Notes: generated from the letters alone by a model not told the origin. A DNA stretch of 64,000 nucleotides from Ardenticatenaceae bacterium (GCA_020634245.1 JACKCC010000008.1:372001-436000); one strand, 5' to 3'. Shown: positions 8,501 to 16,607, numbered from the stretch's first letter. Program-made: numbers and translations.

Positions 8501-10637
8501 GATTGCTCAGCCGCAGAATGACGCGCTCGCCGCCTTCGAATTTGCTATCTTCCAACGTTTCCAGCGCAAAACTCAGCTCGGACGGGCCCCCATTGACGAA
8601 GGTGAGCGTGCCGGAAGTGGGCAAGTAATCTTGCCCTGGCGTGGCGGAACCGACCTCGGTGGTGTAATCAACCGACACCTGGGCCGGATCGTCGCTGTTC
8701 ATCGGGCGATTGAGCTTGACCACGATGTTGCCCGTGGTGCCTTCGGCCACGTTGTAGTTAGCGCTGGCAAAGGTCACTGCCAGGTCCGGGATTTCAGCGA
8801 CGCCGTAAACGGCCGCATCATCCACGTAGTAGGTGCGTTCGCCACCGGTGTTGAGGGCACCAAACGCCCAGCCGTGCACCTGCGTCAGCGTGAAGCCGTC
8901 GTTGGGCGCGCCGTTGCCGATATCCTTGCGCACAAAGCTGGCAAAGGGGAATTCGAAGAACTGCCAGCCTGAGAAGTCGTCTACCAGACTGACGGTGAAC
9001 CGTTCCGCGTCATCTACTGTGGAGCCAGGGTTGCGGTTATCGATGATGTCTACAAACAGGGTGGTTCCGCTGTTTTGGCCGTACAGCCAGAAGCTGAACC
9101 CTTCGTAGCTGCTCCAATCTTGCGGCACCCAGGTGTCAACGGCCGTATTCTCAAACGCATGCACAAAACCGGCAAATGAGAGCACATCCCCGGTCATCGC
9201 CAGCACGTTGTTGCCGGCAGCAGAGCCGGGTACGGGCGCTGGTGGCGCATCGGTGATGGCAATGGAGATGGGGCTGCCGTCGCTAAAGGTGATAAACCCA
9301 ATGGAAACGCCGTCGCCGTCTACCCCAGCGGGCAGGCCATTCTCAAAGTCATCCACGATGACCGCTGGCGGATTGGGCGTGCCGCTGGAGAAGGTCCAAT
9401 AATCGGTGCGGAAGTTAACGTCGGAACCGGAGTTGCCAATCACGGCGATGACGACGTTGACCAGCTGGCCGTTGCCACCGTTGGCCGTAGAAACAGCATC
9501 CAGCACGCCATTGCCGCCGGTGTAGAAGGAGTTGTCGTCGAAGAAGTCGGCCAGCGGAATGGAGATGAGCTGCCAGCCGCCACCGCTGATGGCACACGGG
9601 CCAACCGCAGAGATGACACAGTTGAATTGGAATTCGTCGTCAACGGCCGTTTCCGCCAAATCATCCCCAGTGTCGTCCTCTTGCAGGTTGATTTCCAGAG
9701 TGTAATCCTGCCCGCCGTTGGGGTTGATCCAGAAGTTGAACGTGTCCACGCCAGACAGGTCGGTGAGGCTGGTACGGCCGAATCCGCCAAAGAACCCAGG
9801 CACTCCGCCAGACCCCCAGCCGGTCTCCAGCGAGAACGCGCCGCCATCGGTCGGCGGCAGGTCAGCCGAGTTGGCGGCAATACCGCCGCCGCCAACCGAA
9901 CCGCCAAACGCAAACCAGCCATTGCCAAACGGATCGCCATGCTCCATGTCATCGAAGACGAGAACGCTGCCGCCACCGCCCAGCGGGCCGCCGGAAGTGA
10001 AGGAGAACTGGTCAAAATCTACTTCAACCGTCGAGCCAAGGCCGCCCTGCACTCCAGATACAACCACCACAACCTCATCCAGGCTGCCATTAAACGTGCC
10101 ATCGCCGCCGGTGCTCAAATTGACAAAACTGCTTAGCGGGGCGCTGATCAACGTCCACTGGTCATCAAACGCGACGCTGCTAAAGGTATTGTCTAGCCGG
10201 ACGGAATCTTCTGCGCCGTCGGTCCAGCCATCGCCGTTTACATCTTCACGCAGGGTGATTTCCAGCGTGTATTGGTCCACTGTCGCATCGCTTTGGTTCA
10301 GTACCCAAACGTTGAACCAGGGATCGGCAGGTAAAGCTGGTTGGGCAGCGTTATCGAAATTTTTGAAGAAGCCGCCGTAAAAAACACTGTTAGAGCCATC
10401 CCCACCCCAGCCGGTACTGAGATAGAAACTGCCTTCCTGCGGCCGGTCGGCCAGGACACCACCGCCGCCACCAGCCGCATTTCCACCAAAAAAGCCCCAA
10501 TCAGAGGCATCACCGTCCTCAAAATCGTCAATGACGGCGTCTGGCGTGGCGGCAGCTAAGGACATGGGGGCTAGAAAAACTGCTAGCAATAGACCGGCCA
10601 ATGCCAGAAAAACAAATGCACGGTTTTTCTTGTTCAT
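5598..10637 (-). CDS. Secreted multidomain GH16 endo-beta-glucanase with nested domains
   Basis: A 1,679-residue exported protein; the ATG at 10637 follows GGAGGAAGG. Residues 1-30 are a signal peptide. Carbohydrate-binding-like beta-sandwich modules lie at about 31-214, 226-416 and 427-612. A Calx-beta domain is at 616-730. A fourth binding-like module begins near 738 but is interrupted twice: first by a helical domain (about 783-945), then by a complete GH16 catalytic domain (about 994-1243), before its remaining strands (F-E-T-S-F-V-D-N-F-S-G-W-Q) resume at 1245-1312. The GH16 active site G-E-I-D-F-M-E gives E1126 as nucleophile, D1128 as helper and E1131 as acid/base. Residues 1320-1679 are a right-handed beta-helix starting T-S-L-A-D-S-G-D-G-S-L-R-D-A-I and ending with D-V-G-A-Y-E-F. 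It probably cuts beta-1,3 or mixed-linkage glucan outside the cell. There is no clear sorting motif. Confidence 0.88.
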   Translation of the reverse strand: MNKKNRAFVFLALAGLLLAVFLAPMSLAAATPDAVIDDFEDGDASDWGFFGGNAAGGGGGVLADRPQEGSFYLSTGWGGDGSNSVFYGGFFKNFDNAAQPALPADPWFNVWVLNQSDATVDQYTLEITLREDVNGDGWTDGAEDSVRLDNTFSSVAFDDQWTLISAPLSSFVNLSTGGDGTFNGSLDEVVVVVSGVQGGLGSTVEVDFDQFSFTSGGPLGGGGSVLVFDDMEHGDPFGNGWFAFGGSVGGGGIAANSADLPPTDGGAFSLETGWGSGGVPGFFGGFGRTSLTDLSGVDTFNFWINPNGGQDYTLEINLQEDDTGDDLAETAVDDEFQFNCVISAVGPCAISGGGWQLISIPLADFFDDNSFYTGGNGVLDAVSTANGGNGQLVNVVIAVIGNSGSDVNFRTDYWTFSSGTPNPPAVIVDDFENGLPAGVDGDGVSIGFITFSDGSPISIAITDAPPAPVPGSAAGNNVLAMTGDVLSFAGFVHAFENTAVDTWVPQDWSSYEGFSFWLYGQNSGTTLFVDIIDNRNPGSTVDDAERFTVSLVDDFSGWQFFEFPFASFVRKDIGNGAPNDGFTLTQVHGWAFGALNTGGERTYYVDDAAVYGVAEIPDLAVTFASANYNVAEGTTGNIVVKLNRPMNSDDPAQVSVDYTTEVGSATPGQDYLPTSGTLTFVNGGPSELSFALETLEDSKFEGGERVILRLSNPVDVAQGFSFQAGASIQDNDPYDVNLLDDFEKGAYLWDANDLAGLETQSVTATDPQAISGQDAFETILQVSSAATAVKPMIQAAYDELDDLYPTGDFRTDLWLFLARQQLDRSLRSAYWENDAYLDASKGPIVFTYLNVAITDLRLASLTRNAPTAELEQIIDELVDSVAALAQNQLDLAVASGGNGRLIDQAQAQMDKAADDVANGRLVSALVHYRTAWAKAVAAMRYVEPATASFVRDFALGQDWSHGEALTFWYYGSNSGDEITVNLKENRAPDPGPSGWNMVWSEEFNEPAGTPPNPEYWSYEIGDGTVNGIPGWGNDEFQYYTDDPANAATDGNGNMVLTVREADGSLECYYGPCEYTSARLISWRKAEFAYGRIESRILVPDGEAGLWPAFWSLGTDIDVVNWPQTGEIDFMEYVSRLPNEIFGTVHGPGYSGGQSYGNVYDFGGPVSDNYHTFTIEWQPDRIDWYVDGILYHTATPADVSGEWVFNDPVFLLLNVAIGGNFGGTIDPNLQLPQSMAVDYIRVYQGPDTAERFETSFVDNFSGWQQVEIPFTSFVRSAEQPAGAPNDGLSFAEVWGYGFSLPAGSSAALDQVRVKPVPPPTALTVTSLADSGDGSLRDAIARIAPDGTITFDPALAGGTIALSSGQLTIARSMTIDGSAAPGLTVSGSNASRVFQMAAGAVVNLNNLTVADGVGAPQGGGILNYGVLNLESVTVMNNTESSTGAADFQFGGGGIYNGDGATLNMNNSAVMNNSTLGQPGGGIYGFFNSSINITNSTVSGNVAGDVAGGLRTLGNVTVVNSTLSGNVSTAWHGGAMFSTDGTVTILNSTIVGNTAPGGTAGGLMIATFGAPVAATIQNSLIADNGTYNCQLEGNPALASLTSLGNNVVTDGSCQPVGSDLIVAPGGAGVDVLADNGGPTLTHALLAGSVAIDAANTAVCPTADQRGVLRDAACDVGAYEFVP

Positions 10638-10896
10638 CAATCTTTTCCTTCCTCCACAGAAGATAATCTCCAAGCAATCATACAATACTATCTTCCTGTG
10701 CTGCGGGTCCAGATATCTGTAGCAACAATTATTCCTGCTACAAACAGGCGACCCATTTTGTTAACAATATTTTCAACGATTAATCATGTATCGGTTGTGC
10801 TTTAATCGATAGGTATTTCCTCCCAGATATGTTGGTTTGCCAAGCAATAAAAAGCATTTTGCGCATGTACCCACAAACACCCTCCTAAATTTCGAA

Positions 10897-11814
10897 TCAA
10901 GGTGTTTGCTGGTAAACACGAACGTAATCAACGTAGAGGTTTTGCGGGAACTGGGTGTCCAGAGAAATGGTTCCTCCCAATGTGCCGCCTAGAGCAAGAT
11001 TGAGGATAATGAAAAAGGGTTGATCAAAGACCCATTCCCGGTCCCCCACCACGTCCCGGCCAAGATCGGAGTAAAGTTCACCATCGTAGAACCAGCGGAT
11101 GCCCTCGATGTCCCATTCAACCGAAAACGTGTGAAAGTCATCGGCGATGGGATAATCCTGCCGGTTCCATTTGGTCAGCCCACCCGCGCCGGCATAGCCC
11201 GGGCCGTGGATGGTCCCGACGACGAGGTCAGGTTCACGCCCGACGTACTCCATGATGTCGATCTCGCCGACGTTGGGCCAGGCGCTTTGAGTCGGGTCTT
11301 CGGTATCACGCCCGAAGTTATCGCCGAGCATCCAGAATGCCGGCCACGTCCCGACGCCACCGGGCACCTTGATGCGAGCTTCGATACGGCCGTACTGAAA
11401 CGCCTGCAATCCCTGGGTCAAGATTCGCGCCGAGGTGTAGTAGGAGCCCTCAAACTTTTCTTGCCGGGCTTCTATCACTAACAGGCCATTTTCCACCCGG
11501 ACGTTCTCGGGGCGGTTGGTGTAGTACTGCGCTTCGCCATTGCCCCAGCCGCCACCGCCAATATCAAAGGTCCAGTTCGCACTGTTCAGGGTGTCCCCGT
11601 CAAATTCGTCACTCCAGATAAGTTCCCATCCCTCATCTGCAGAAACGGAAATGGGGTTAGGTGTGGAAATAGGTGTGGAAGTAGGAACGGCCGTTGGCGC
11701 AGGCGTATCCGTTGGTAGAGGCGCTGTTGTCGGAGTTGGAGGCGCTGTTGATTCCGCCTGGCAGCTAACGAACAAAAAGGCATATAACAGTAAAAAAAGA
11801 AGTTGTAATTTCAT
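10897..11814 (-). CDS. GH16 endo-beta-1,3-glucanase lipoprotein
   Basis: A 305-residue protein with a lipoprotein signal (hydrophobic stretch, then L-F-V-S-C with the modified Cys at about 19), a Thr/Pro-rich spacer to about residue 55, and one GH16 domain to the end. The catalytic segment is N-V-G-E-I-D-I-M-E-Y-V-G. W-G-N-G-E-A-Q-Y-Y-T near the start and G-T-I-H-G-P-G-Y follow the laminarinase pattern. It should sit on the outer face of the membrane and cut beta-1,3-glucan into oligosaccharides for the ABC transporter upstream. Its ATG overlaps the SDR gene's stop (ATGA), so the two are translationally coupled. It is a single-domain relative of the GH16 domain in the giant protein downstream. 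Confidence 0.92.
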   Translation of the reverse strand: MKLQLLFLLLYAFLFVSCQAESTAPPTPTTAPLPTDTPAPTAVPTSTPISTPNPISVSADEGWELIWSDEFDGDTLNSANWTFDIGGGGWGNGEAQYYTNRPENVRVENGLLVIEARQEKFEGSYYTSARILTQGLQAFQYGRIEARIKVPGGVGTWPAFWMLGDNFGRDTEDPTQSAWPNVGEIDIMEYVGREPDLVVGTIHGPGYAGAGGLTKWNRQDYPIADDFHTFSVEWDIEGIRWFYDGELYSDLGRDVVGDREWVFDQPFFIILNLALGGTLGGTISLDTQFPQNLYVDYVRVYQQTP

Positions 11815-12626
11815 AACATTTGTCCCGGCGGACTCAATTGGGCTGTGATCCCGCCATCAACGTAAATAATCTGCCCGGTAATGTAACTTGCTTCAGGTGA
11901 AGCCAGAAAAGCGACGACCGAACTCATTTCAGAGACCAATCCAAATCGTTTTAAGGGGATGCGTTCGGCCATTGATTGAACGGCCGTATTCCCTCCCAAA
12001 CCCGTCCGATACGTTCTCGTAGCACCCGGCCCAATCGCATTAACCCGAATATTGTATTCGGCCAGATCAATCGCCATCGCTCGGGTCATCGCATTAATCG
12101 CGCCTTTGGTAACATCATAAGGGAACCCATTCCAATGGGCCCTGATAGCACCCACTGATGAAATATGAATGATATTGCCACCACTGCCGGTGTCCCGCAT
12201 GATTTTGGCCGCCTGGAAAGAGCAAAGATATGGCCCACTAACATTCGTCGCCAATTGCTGTTCCAATAAAGCTTCATGCTCATCCAGCAAGCGTGTCCGA
12301 TTTAAATCGGCCGCATTATTCACCAGCAAATCAACCCGATTGAATGTTTCCAAGACAGTCTTAAAAAGCTGAATGATGATGGTCGATTGGCTTAAATCCC
12401 CTTCAAAGGCTATAACCTGAACGCCTAGCTCCCTTAGTGAGGCTGCTGTGGCAGCCAAGGATTCTCCGTCAATATCTGCGATTACAAGCCGCATCCCTTC
12501 ACGACCCAGTCGCAAAGCGATACCTTGACCAATCCCCTTCGCTCCCCCAGTGATGACAGCGACTTGCCCTTCTAATTCTGGATAGCGGGGCATGATCGCG
12601 TGGTACTCATCCTTAATTTCCATCAT
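11811..12626 (-). CDS. SDR-family dehydrogenase
   Basis: A classical short-chain dehydrogenase of 271 residues from the ATG at 12626, which has GAGG six bases upstream. Reading can extend to 12770, but that extension overlaps, in another frame, the remains of a different gene, so the shorter form is preferred. It shows the NAD(P)-binding T-G-G-A-K-G-I-G, the N-N-A motif, and a catalytic Ser-Tyr-Lys set (I-S-S, then Y-D-V-T-K). The substrate is probably a sugar or sugar acid, judging from the ABC transporter upstream and the sugar-acid dehydratase remnant beside it. It sits in one transcriptional direction with the transporter and is coupled to the GH16 lipoprotein by a 4-bp overlap. Confidence 0.85.
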   Translation of the reverse strand: MMEIKDEYHAIMPRYPELEGQVAVITGGAKGIGQGIALRLGREGMRLVIADIDGESLAATAASLRELGVQVIAFEGDLSQSTIIIQLFKTVLETFNRVDLLVNNAADLNRTRLLDEHEALLEQQLATNVSGPYLCSFQAAKIMRDTGSGGNIIHISSVGAIRAHWNGFPYDVTKGAINAMTRAMAIDLAEYNIRVNAIGPGATRTYRTGLGGNTAVQSMAERIPLKRFGLVSEMSSVVAFLASPEASYITGQIIYVDGGITAQLSPPGQML

Positions 12627-12648
12627 TTTCATCCTCATTCGAATGACG

Positions 12649-12797
12649 TTACGGCCGTGCAGGAGTTCCCTCTGGAAGACGGGCTTGTGTCCAATCCTCG
12701 ACGATTTCCCGGCAGGGAAATTTTGCCGCCAGCTTTTCATCAATATCGATCCCCAAACCGGGCCGATCATTCGGGTAAAGATAAGTCAAAATTATTT
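12649..12797 (-). pseudogene. C-terminal remnant of enolase-superfamily sugar-acid dehydratase
   Basis: Reverse-strand reading gives Y-P-N-D-R-P-G-L-G-I-D-I-D-E-K-L-A-A-K-F-P followed by about 25 residues and a TAA at 12649-12651. That pattern is the usual C-terminus of mandelate racemase-type sugar-acid dehydratases (galactonate/fuconate dehydratase group). Nothing upstream continues the gene: it meets a short inverted-repeat element at about 12791-12890 and then the permease gene. It therefore looks like the surviving tail of a dehydratase that once belonged with the ABC transporter and SDR genes. Confidence 0.75.
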
Positions 12798-12890
12798 GTA
12801 ACTACTAACCCTCTCGATGGCTGAGCTTGTCGAAGGCAATATTGGCTTCGACAAGCTCAAGCAACAGACATGGTAGTTACAATTATTTTA
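12791..12890. repeat. Small inverted-repeat element (MITE-like)
   Basis: Outer arms TTGTAACTAC (about 12796-12805) and GTAGTTACAA (12873-12882) enclose an inner stem GCTTGTCGAAGGCAATATTG / GGCTTCGACAAGC. The inner word (GCTGAGCTTGTCGAAG) occurs again at about 47380-47400. The element lies exactly at the broken edge of the dehydratase remnant. Confidence 0.6.
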
Positions 12891-12948
12891 ACATCTCGAA
12901 TTTTGACGATTGGCGACATTTATCACCCTAATTGCATTCAGCCGGCCG

Positions 12949-13803
12949 TTATCCTTTTACAGCCCCCTCCGTCAAACCAGCAATGATGTACCGTTGAAGA
13001 AAAATGAACAGGAACAACATTGGTATCATCAAAATAAGAACCGCGGCTGCCAGTGCGGGCCAATTACTGCCATACACCCCTTCAAACACGATCAATCCAC
13101 GAGTGACAGGATATAAATCGTCATTGGTCAAATAGATAGTCGGCAAAATCAGCTCGTTCCAAATACCAATCGCATGTAATACGGTAACCGTTGCCACCGC
13201 CGGCTTAATGAGAGGTAAAACGATTGTCAGAATAAAACGGAAGTAGCTGCAGCCATCCATTGCCGCCGATTCATCCAATTCTCGTGGCACCGTCTTAATG
13301 TAGTTCACAATGATGATCATGCCGATGGGATTTATCAGGAATAGAAAAATGTATCCTATTCGCGTATTGTAAAGTCCCAGGTTTAAGATTAACTGAAACT
13401 GCGGAATGAGCGCCGGCGGCAAGAATAGGGCGATGACATAGAGCAAAAGAATATATTTGCTAAATTTATAGTAGCCGCGAGCAATGGGGAAAGCAACAAA
13501 TACAGTCGTGACCACATAGATTAATGTGGCTGCAATCGTATATATCGCAGAGTTCACCAGATAAGTGGGAAAATTGGCCAATTCCCAGGCATCGACGAAA
13601 TTCTGGAAGTTTAATTCTGTTGCCAACGCAATAGGGTCCTTAAAAAATTCTCCTAAAGACTTAAAGGCCGTGTTCACCAGCATGAACAATGGCCCTATGT
13701 ACAATATCGCAAACACCAACAAGATCAGGTAAGAACCAAATTTCACCCAATCAATACGCGCTGCGCCAGTCTTATCCAAGTTTCTTTCAGTGATTGTACT
13801 CAT
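12949..13803 (-). CDS. Sugar ABC transporter permease (MalG type)
   Basis: A 284-residue inner-membrane protein with about six membrane segments and the cytoplasmic EAA-type loop E-L-D-E-S-A-A-M-D-G-C-S near residues 170-190, which docks the ATPase. It forms the channel with the adjacent MalF-type permease; its ATG overlaps that gene's stop by four bases. No ATPase gene is present in the window, so a shared, distantly encoded MsmX-like ATPase is likely. The gene and its partners contain no exact ACGGCCGT copy, unlike most of the window. Confidence 0.92.
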   Translation of the reverse strand: MSTITERNLDKTGAARIDWVKFGSYLILLVFAILYIGPLFMLVNTAFKSLGEFFKDPIALATELNFQNFVDAWELANFPTYLVNSAIYTIAATLIYVVTTVFVAFPIARGYYKFSKYILLLYVIALFLPPALIPQFQLILNLGLYNTRIGYIFLFLINPIGMIIIVNYIKTVPRELDESAAMDGCSYFRFILTIVLPLIKPAVATVTVLHAIGIWNELILPTIYLTNDDLYPVTRGLIVFEGVYGSNWPALAAAVLILMIPMLFLFIFLQRYIIAGLTEGAVKG

Positions 13804-14729
13804 CCCATAATCCTCTGTTCTCTGCGATTAACGATGTATTGCGCCGCCATGCCAATAATCAGTACCAGGAAGAATAGAACAATGGATGCCGCTGCCGCGA
13901 ATCCTTGACGAAACGCAGACGAAACAGATCCAGAAGTCTGACCAAATCCCTGGGCAAAAACCAAATAACCGAGAACCTGAGTGCCATTTTTGTAACCAGT
14001 CAGGACCAGGAACAACTGCCAGGCCTGCAATGAACCAATAATATTCAATAGAAAATTGGTGTTAACACTTGGCGTCAAAAGCGGCCAGGTAATATTGCGG
14101 AATAGCGCCCACCCACTCGCACCGTCAATCCGGGCCGCTTCGTAAAGTTCATCGGATATCGTTTGCAATCCGGCCAGGAAAATAACCATCGTGATGCCCA
14201 CGTTGGCCCAAATCTGGACCACAATGACCCAGGCAAAGGCTTCTTTTGGCTGACCCCCAAGAAACTCAGAGTGTGCGCCGAACAGTGATAACACTTGGGC
14301 GACTGGACCGCCACCGGGAAGTAGGAAAAGTTTCCAAATCAACCCTTGTATGGCCACACCTAAAATAACGGGCAGAAAAAAGAGCGTGCGAAATAACGTT
14401 TTTCCTCGCAAGTGCTGGTTTAAGAGCATGGCCATAAACAGCCCTAGTGTAAACTGGACAGTTGTTACAATAACGCTGAACTTCAGGGTTCGACCAAGTG
14501 CAGCTATGTTATCCCGGGACACCGCACCCTGGAAGAGAAATTCTTTGTAGTTATCAAAGCCAACCCAATTAATGGGTGCACCGCGAATACCAGTGGCATC
14601 GGTAAATGAATACACGCTCGTCGCTAATGACGGCCCCAGGGCAATAATCAGGTAAAGAAGAAAACCTGGCAAGAGCAGCAAGAGGGGCGTATATTTTGAA
14701 AATCCACGACCAAACAAGTTGTCATTCAT
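13800..14729 (-). CDS. Sugar ABC transporter permease (MalF type)
   Basis: A 309-residue membrane protein with about six membrane segments and the EAA loop E-L-Y-E-A-A-R-I-D-G-A-S followed by P-L-L. The start is ATG after GGAGG. It pairs with the MalG-type permease in carbohydrate-uptake family 1 transporters. An 18-bp perfect hairpin separates it from the binding-protein gene upstream, which typically lets the binding protein be made in excess. Substrate cannot be read from the sequence; the GH16 neighbours suggest beta-gluco-oligosaccharides. Confidence 0.92.
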   Translation of the reverse strand: MNDNLFGRGFSKYTPLLLLLPGFLLYLIIALGPSLATSVYSFTDATGIRGAPINWVGFDNYKEFLFQGAVSRDNIAALGRTLKFSVIVTTVQFTLGLFMAMLLNQHLRGKTLFRTLFFLPVILGVAIQGLIWKLFLLPGGGPVAQVLSLFGAHSEFLGGQPKEAFAWVIVVQIWANVGITMVIFLAGLQTISDELYEAARIDGASGWALFRNITWPLLTPSVNTNFLLNIIGSLQAWQLFLVLTGYKNGTQVLGYLVFAQGFGQTSGSVSSAFRQGFAAAASIVLFFLVLIIGMAAQYIVNRREQRIMG

Positions 14730-14751
14730 GATGGCAAACCTCCGCTCATGA

Positions 14752-14796
14752 ATCAGTGTAAACTACTCGACTATGGAGCGAGTAGTTTACACTGAT
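14752..14796 (-). promoter_or_regulatory. 18-bp hairpin between binding-protein and permease genes
   Basis: ATCAGTGTAAACTACTCG at 14752-14769 is perfectly complementary to 14779-14796 with a 9-base loop. There is no long T-run. Its place between the substrate-binding and permease genes fits the mRNA-stabilising or partial-termination hairpins common in such operons. Confidence 0.7.
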
Positions 14797-14817
14797 GATT
14801 AAATTTAATTGATCAAA

Positions 14818-16164
14818 TTATTGGTTAGCATCAAGCCCGGCTTGTAAATCTTCTTGTGCCTGGTTGGCTAAGGCAACAGGATCATCCCATTCATTGTATG
14901 GCTGGAACCATGATGCCGCTTGAGAACCATTAGACCACTGGCCGGCGCCTTTGGGAGCAACCCAAAACTGTTCAAAGCCAACGCGGTAGTTGGCAAGATA
15001 AGGGGCTACCGCCTCTCCGAGCTTGCTGTTCAGCGTGGCTGTGGATTGGGTAGGAATGAAGCCTACGGCATTTGCAAATTCCTGGTAATTGTCCGGCTCA
15101 GAGAACATGGTCAGGTAGTTCAACGCTGCTTCCTGGTTCGGTGAATCGGCCGCGATTGCCCAGCCCTGGTCGTATTTACCAAATAGATACTGGTTGTCTT
15201 CAGGATTGTCACTACCGGGGAAGGGGACGTAAGTCCAGTCAAATTCCGGCGCGGCTTCCTCCAGCGCAGGGGCCTGCCAGACACCTGTGGGCATGAAGGC
15301 CACATCGCCAGCTGCGTAACGGGCCGGTGCGGCATCATGGGAAAGACCCGTCACACCGCTCTCCATCATTTGGGTTGCATAGATCTGATACCGGTCGAAA
15401 AGTTCGGTAGATTTGGCATCGTTCCACTTGATACTACCCGTCCAGAGACCTTCTACAAGTCCGGCCTGGTCGGGATATTCGGCGCCGAGCAAGCCGTAGG
15501 AGCCCACGAAGATGGGCCACCCATCAGCGCCACCGGCGGTCATGCAAGAATAGTCGGCAGATGTGACGGCGTCACATGCCGCAACGAGTTCAGTCCAGGT
15601 AGTGGGGACTTCTACACCGACCTCGGCAAGGAGGTCTTTGTTGACGAACATGCCACTATATGAAACACGACCAAGATTAATGGAATAAACCTTGCCATTA
15701 TAGGAACCCGCGTCCCTGATTGTGGCCTCATCGTAATTATCAACAAAAGGTTGTCCCGTCAGGTCCATAAGCAGACCCGCTTCAATCAAGGTTTGCCAAT
15801 TGGGAGGGTCCACATTCTTCATATAAGACTGAGCTGCGTTAGAAAAACCGAAAATGTCAATGACATCTATATCATTTGCGGTCAATCGTGTCTGGGTAAC
15901 CGTACTCAGATCGCCAGCCTCGACAACCGACATGTCGACAGTGACATTGGGATAAGCTGCCTCAAATTTGTCATTAAACGCCTTCATGAATTCCACCATA
16001 GGTGGATTCTGATGGATGAGGACACGTAATGTTACTGGTGAAGCTTCCTCTGCCGGTGCAGCCTCTTCTGCAGGCGCTGCCGGTTCAGTTGTGCCACCAC
16101 AGGCAACCAACACTATGCTGGCAAGCAACAACAAACTTAGTAAAAACCATTTTGTCTTTTTCAT
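14818..16164 (-). CDS. Sugar ABC transporter substrate-binding lipoprotein
   Basis: A 448-residue protein with signal peptide and lipobox (I-V-L-V-A-C, Cys at about 22), an Ala/Glu/Pro-rich linker, then a periplasmic-binding-protein type 1 family fold typical of carbohydrate uptake (COG1653 type). It captures the sugar outside the membrane and delivers it to the two permeases downstream. Start ATG is preceded by GGAGAAG. It is the first gene of the transporter operon, directly below the operator-rich region shared with the divergent LacI regulator. Confidence 0.92.
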   Translation of the reverse strand: MKKTKWFLLSLLLLASIVLVACGGTTEPAAPAEEAAPAEEASPVTLRVLIHQNPPMVEFMKAFNDKFEAAYPNVTVDMSVVEAGDLSTVTQTRLTANDIDVIDIFGFSNAAQSYMKNVDPPNWQTLIEAGLLMDLTGQPFVDNYDEATIRDAGSYNGKVYSINLGRVSYSGMFVNKDLLAEVGVEVPTTWTELVAACDAVTSADYSCMTAGGADGWPIFVGSYGLLGAEYPDQAGLVEGLWTGSIKWNDAKSTELFDRYQIYATQMMESGVTGLSHDAAPARYAAGDVAFMPTGVWQAPALEEAAPEFDWTYVPFPGSDNPEDNQYLFGKYDQGWAIAADSPNQEAALNYLTMFSEPDNYQEFANAVGFIPTQSTATLNSKLGEAVAPYLANYRVGFEQFWVAPKGAGQWSNGSQAASWFQPYNEWDDPVALANQAQEDLQAGLDANQ

Positions 16165-16353
16165 TTGATTAATTCTTCTCCATTATTAGAGTTTTGCTGT
16201 AATTGAGTTTTGGCTCAAACGTCAAGAAATATTAGATATTCGGTCTCGTATATTGTGCAGTAAGCGCCTCCTTTTGATTGAGTATGGGCAGCGGTGTATT
16301 GGGGGTCGTTTCTGAAATCGTTTTCTTCAATAAGGGCAATTTAACCGGTATAT

Positions 16354-16369
16354 TTGAAAACGTTTTCAA
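16354..16369. promoter_or_regulatory. LacI-family operator (perfect palindrome)
   Basis: TTGAAAACGTTTTCAA, 16 bp, perfect dyad with a central CG, as in operators bound by LacI/GalR proteins. It lies about 190 bp upstream of the binding-protein gene. Confidence 0.75.
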
Positions 16370-16429
16370 CATTTTAGCACTCGATACCCCTATTGTCAAT
16401 AGGTATTCGGGTTTTTCAGAAGGGAATTT

Positions 16430-16540
16430 GGCTCTTTGGGAATTCACGGGGTCTTGTCATGTAAGGGCGGGCCTTGTGCCCGCCCTACTCTGGGCGACCA
16501 CAAGGGTACGCCCCTACACCCCACGAAATCCTGAAGACCC
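16430..16540. repeat. 111-bp dispersed repeat, copy 1
   Basis: Starts GGCTCTTTGGGAATTCACGG and ends ATCCTGAAGACCC. It differs from the copy at 57305-57415 at four positions by eye (about 96% identity). Internal inverted repeats GGGCGGG...CCCGCCC and GTA(A/G)GGGCG...CGCCCCTAC give a strong nested hairpin. No ORF of note. Confidence 0.85.
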
Positions 16541-16566
16541 GGGAATTTTTGAGCAAGTGCCTTTAC

Positions 16567-16582
16567 TTGAAAGCGATTTCAA
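16567..16582. promoter_or_regulatory. LacI-family operator near regulator start
   Basis: TTGAAAGCGATTTCAA, near-perfect dyad, 25 bp upstream of the LacI-type regulator's ATG; suggests autoregulation. Confidence 0.65.
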
Positions 16583-16607
16583 TGTATAATTCAGAAAAGG
16601 CGAACAA

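Larger units (their letters stand above)
16165..16607. promoter_or_regulatory. Divergent regulatory region with LacI-type operators and a dispersed repeat
   Basis: This gap separates the ABC operon (minus) from the regulator gene (plus). A perfect palindrome TTGAAAACGTTTTCAA lies at 16354-16369. A near-palindrome TTGAAAGCGATTTCAA lies at 16567-16582, 25 bp before the regulator's start. A partial copy TGAAATCGTTTTCT is at about 16313-16326. These match LacI-family operator form. A 111-bp dispersed repeat occupies 16430-16540, between the operators. Confidence 0.75.

Noticed and set aside
12626..12770. 48-residue N-terminal extension of the SDR protein
   Set aside because: The extension is out-of-frame translation of the dehydratase remnant; the ATG at 12626 has the ribosome site and is close to the Rossmann fold start.
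16424..16589. Small plus-strand frame over the dispersed repeat before the LacI gene
   Set aside because: The same frame exists at the second repeat copy because the DNA is repeated; it has no start context and crosses an operator.
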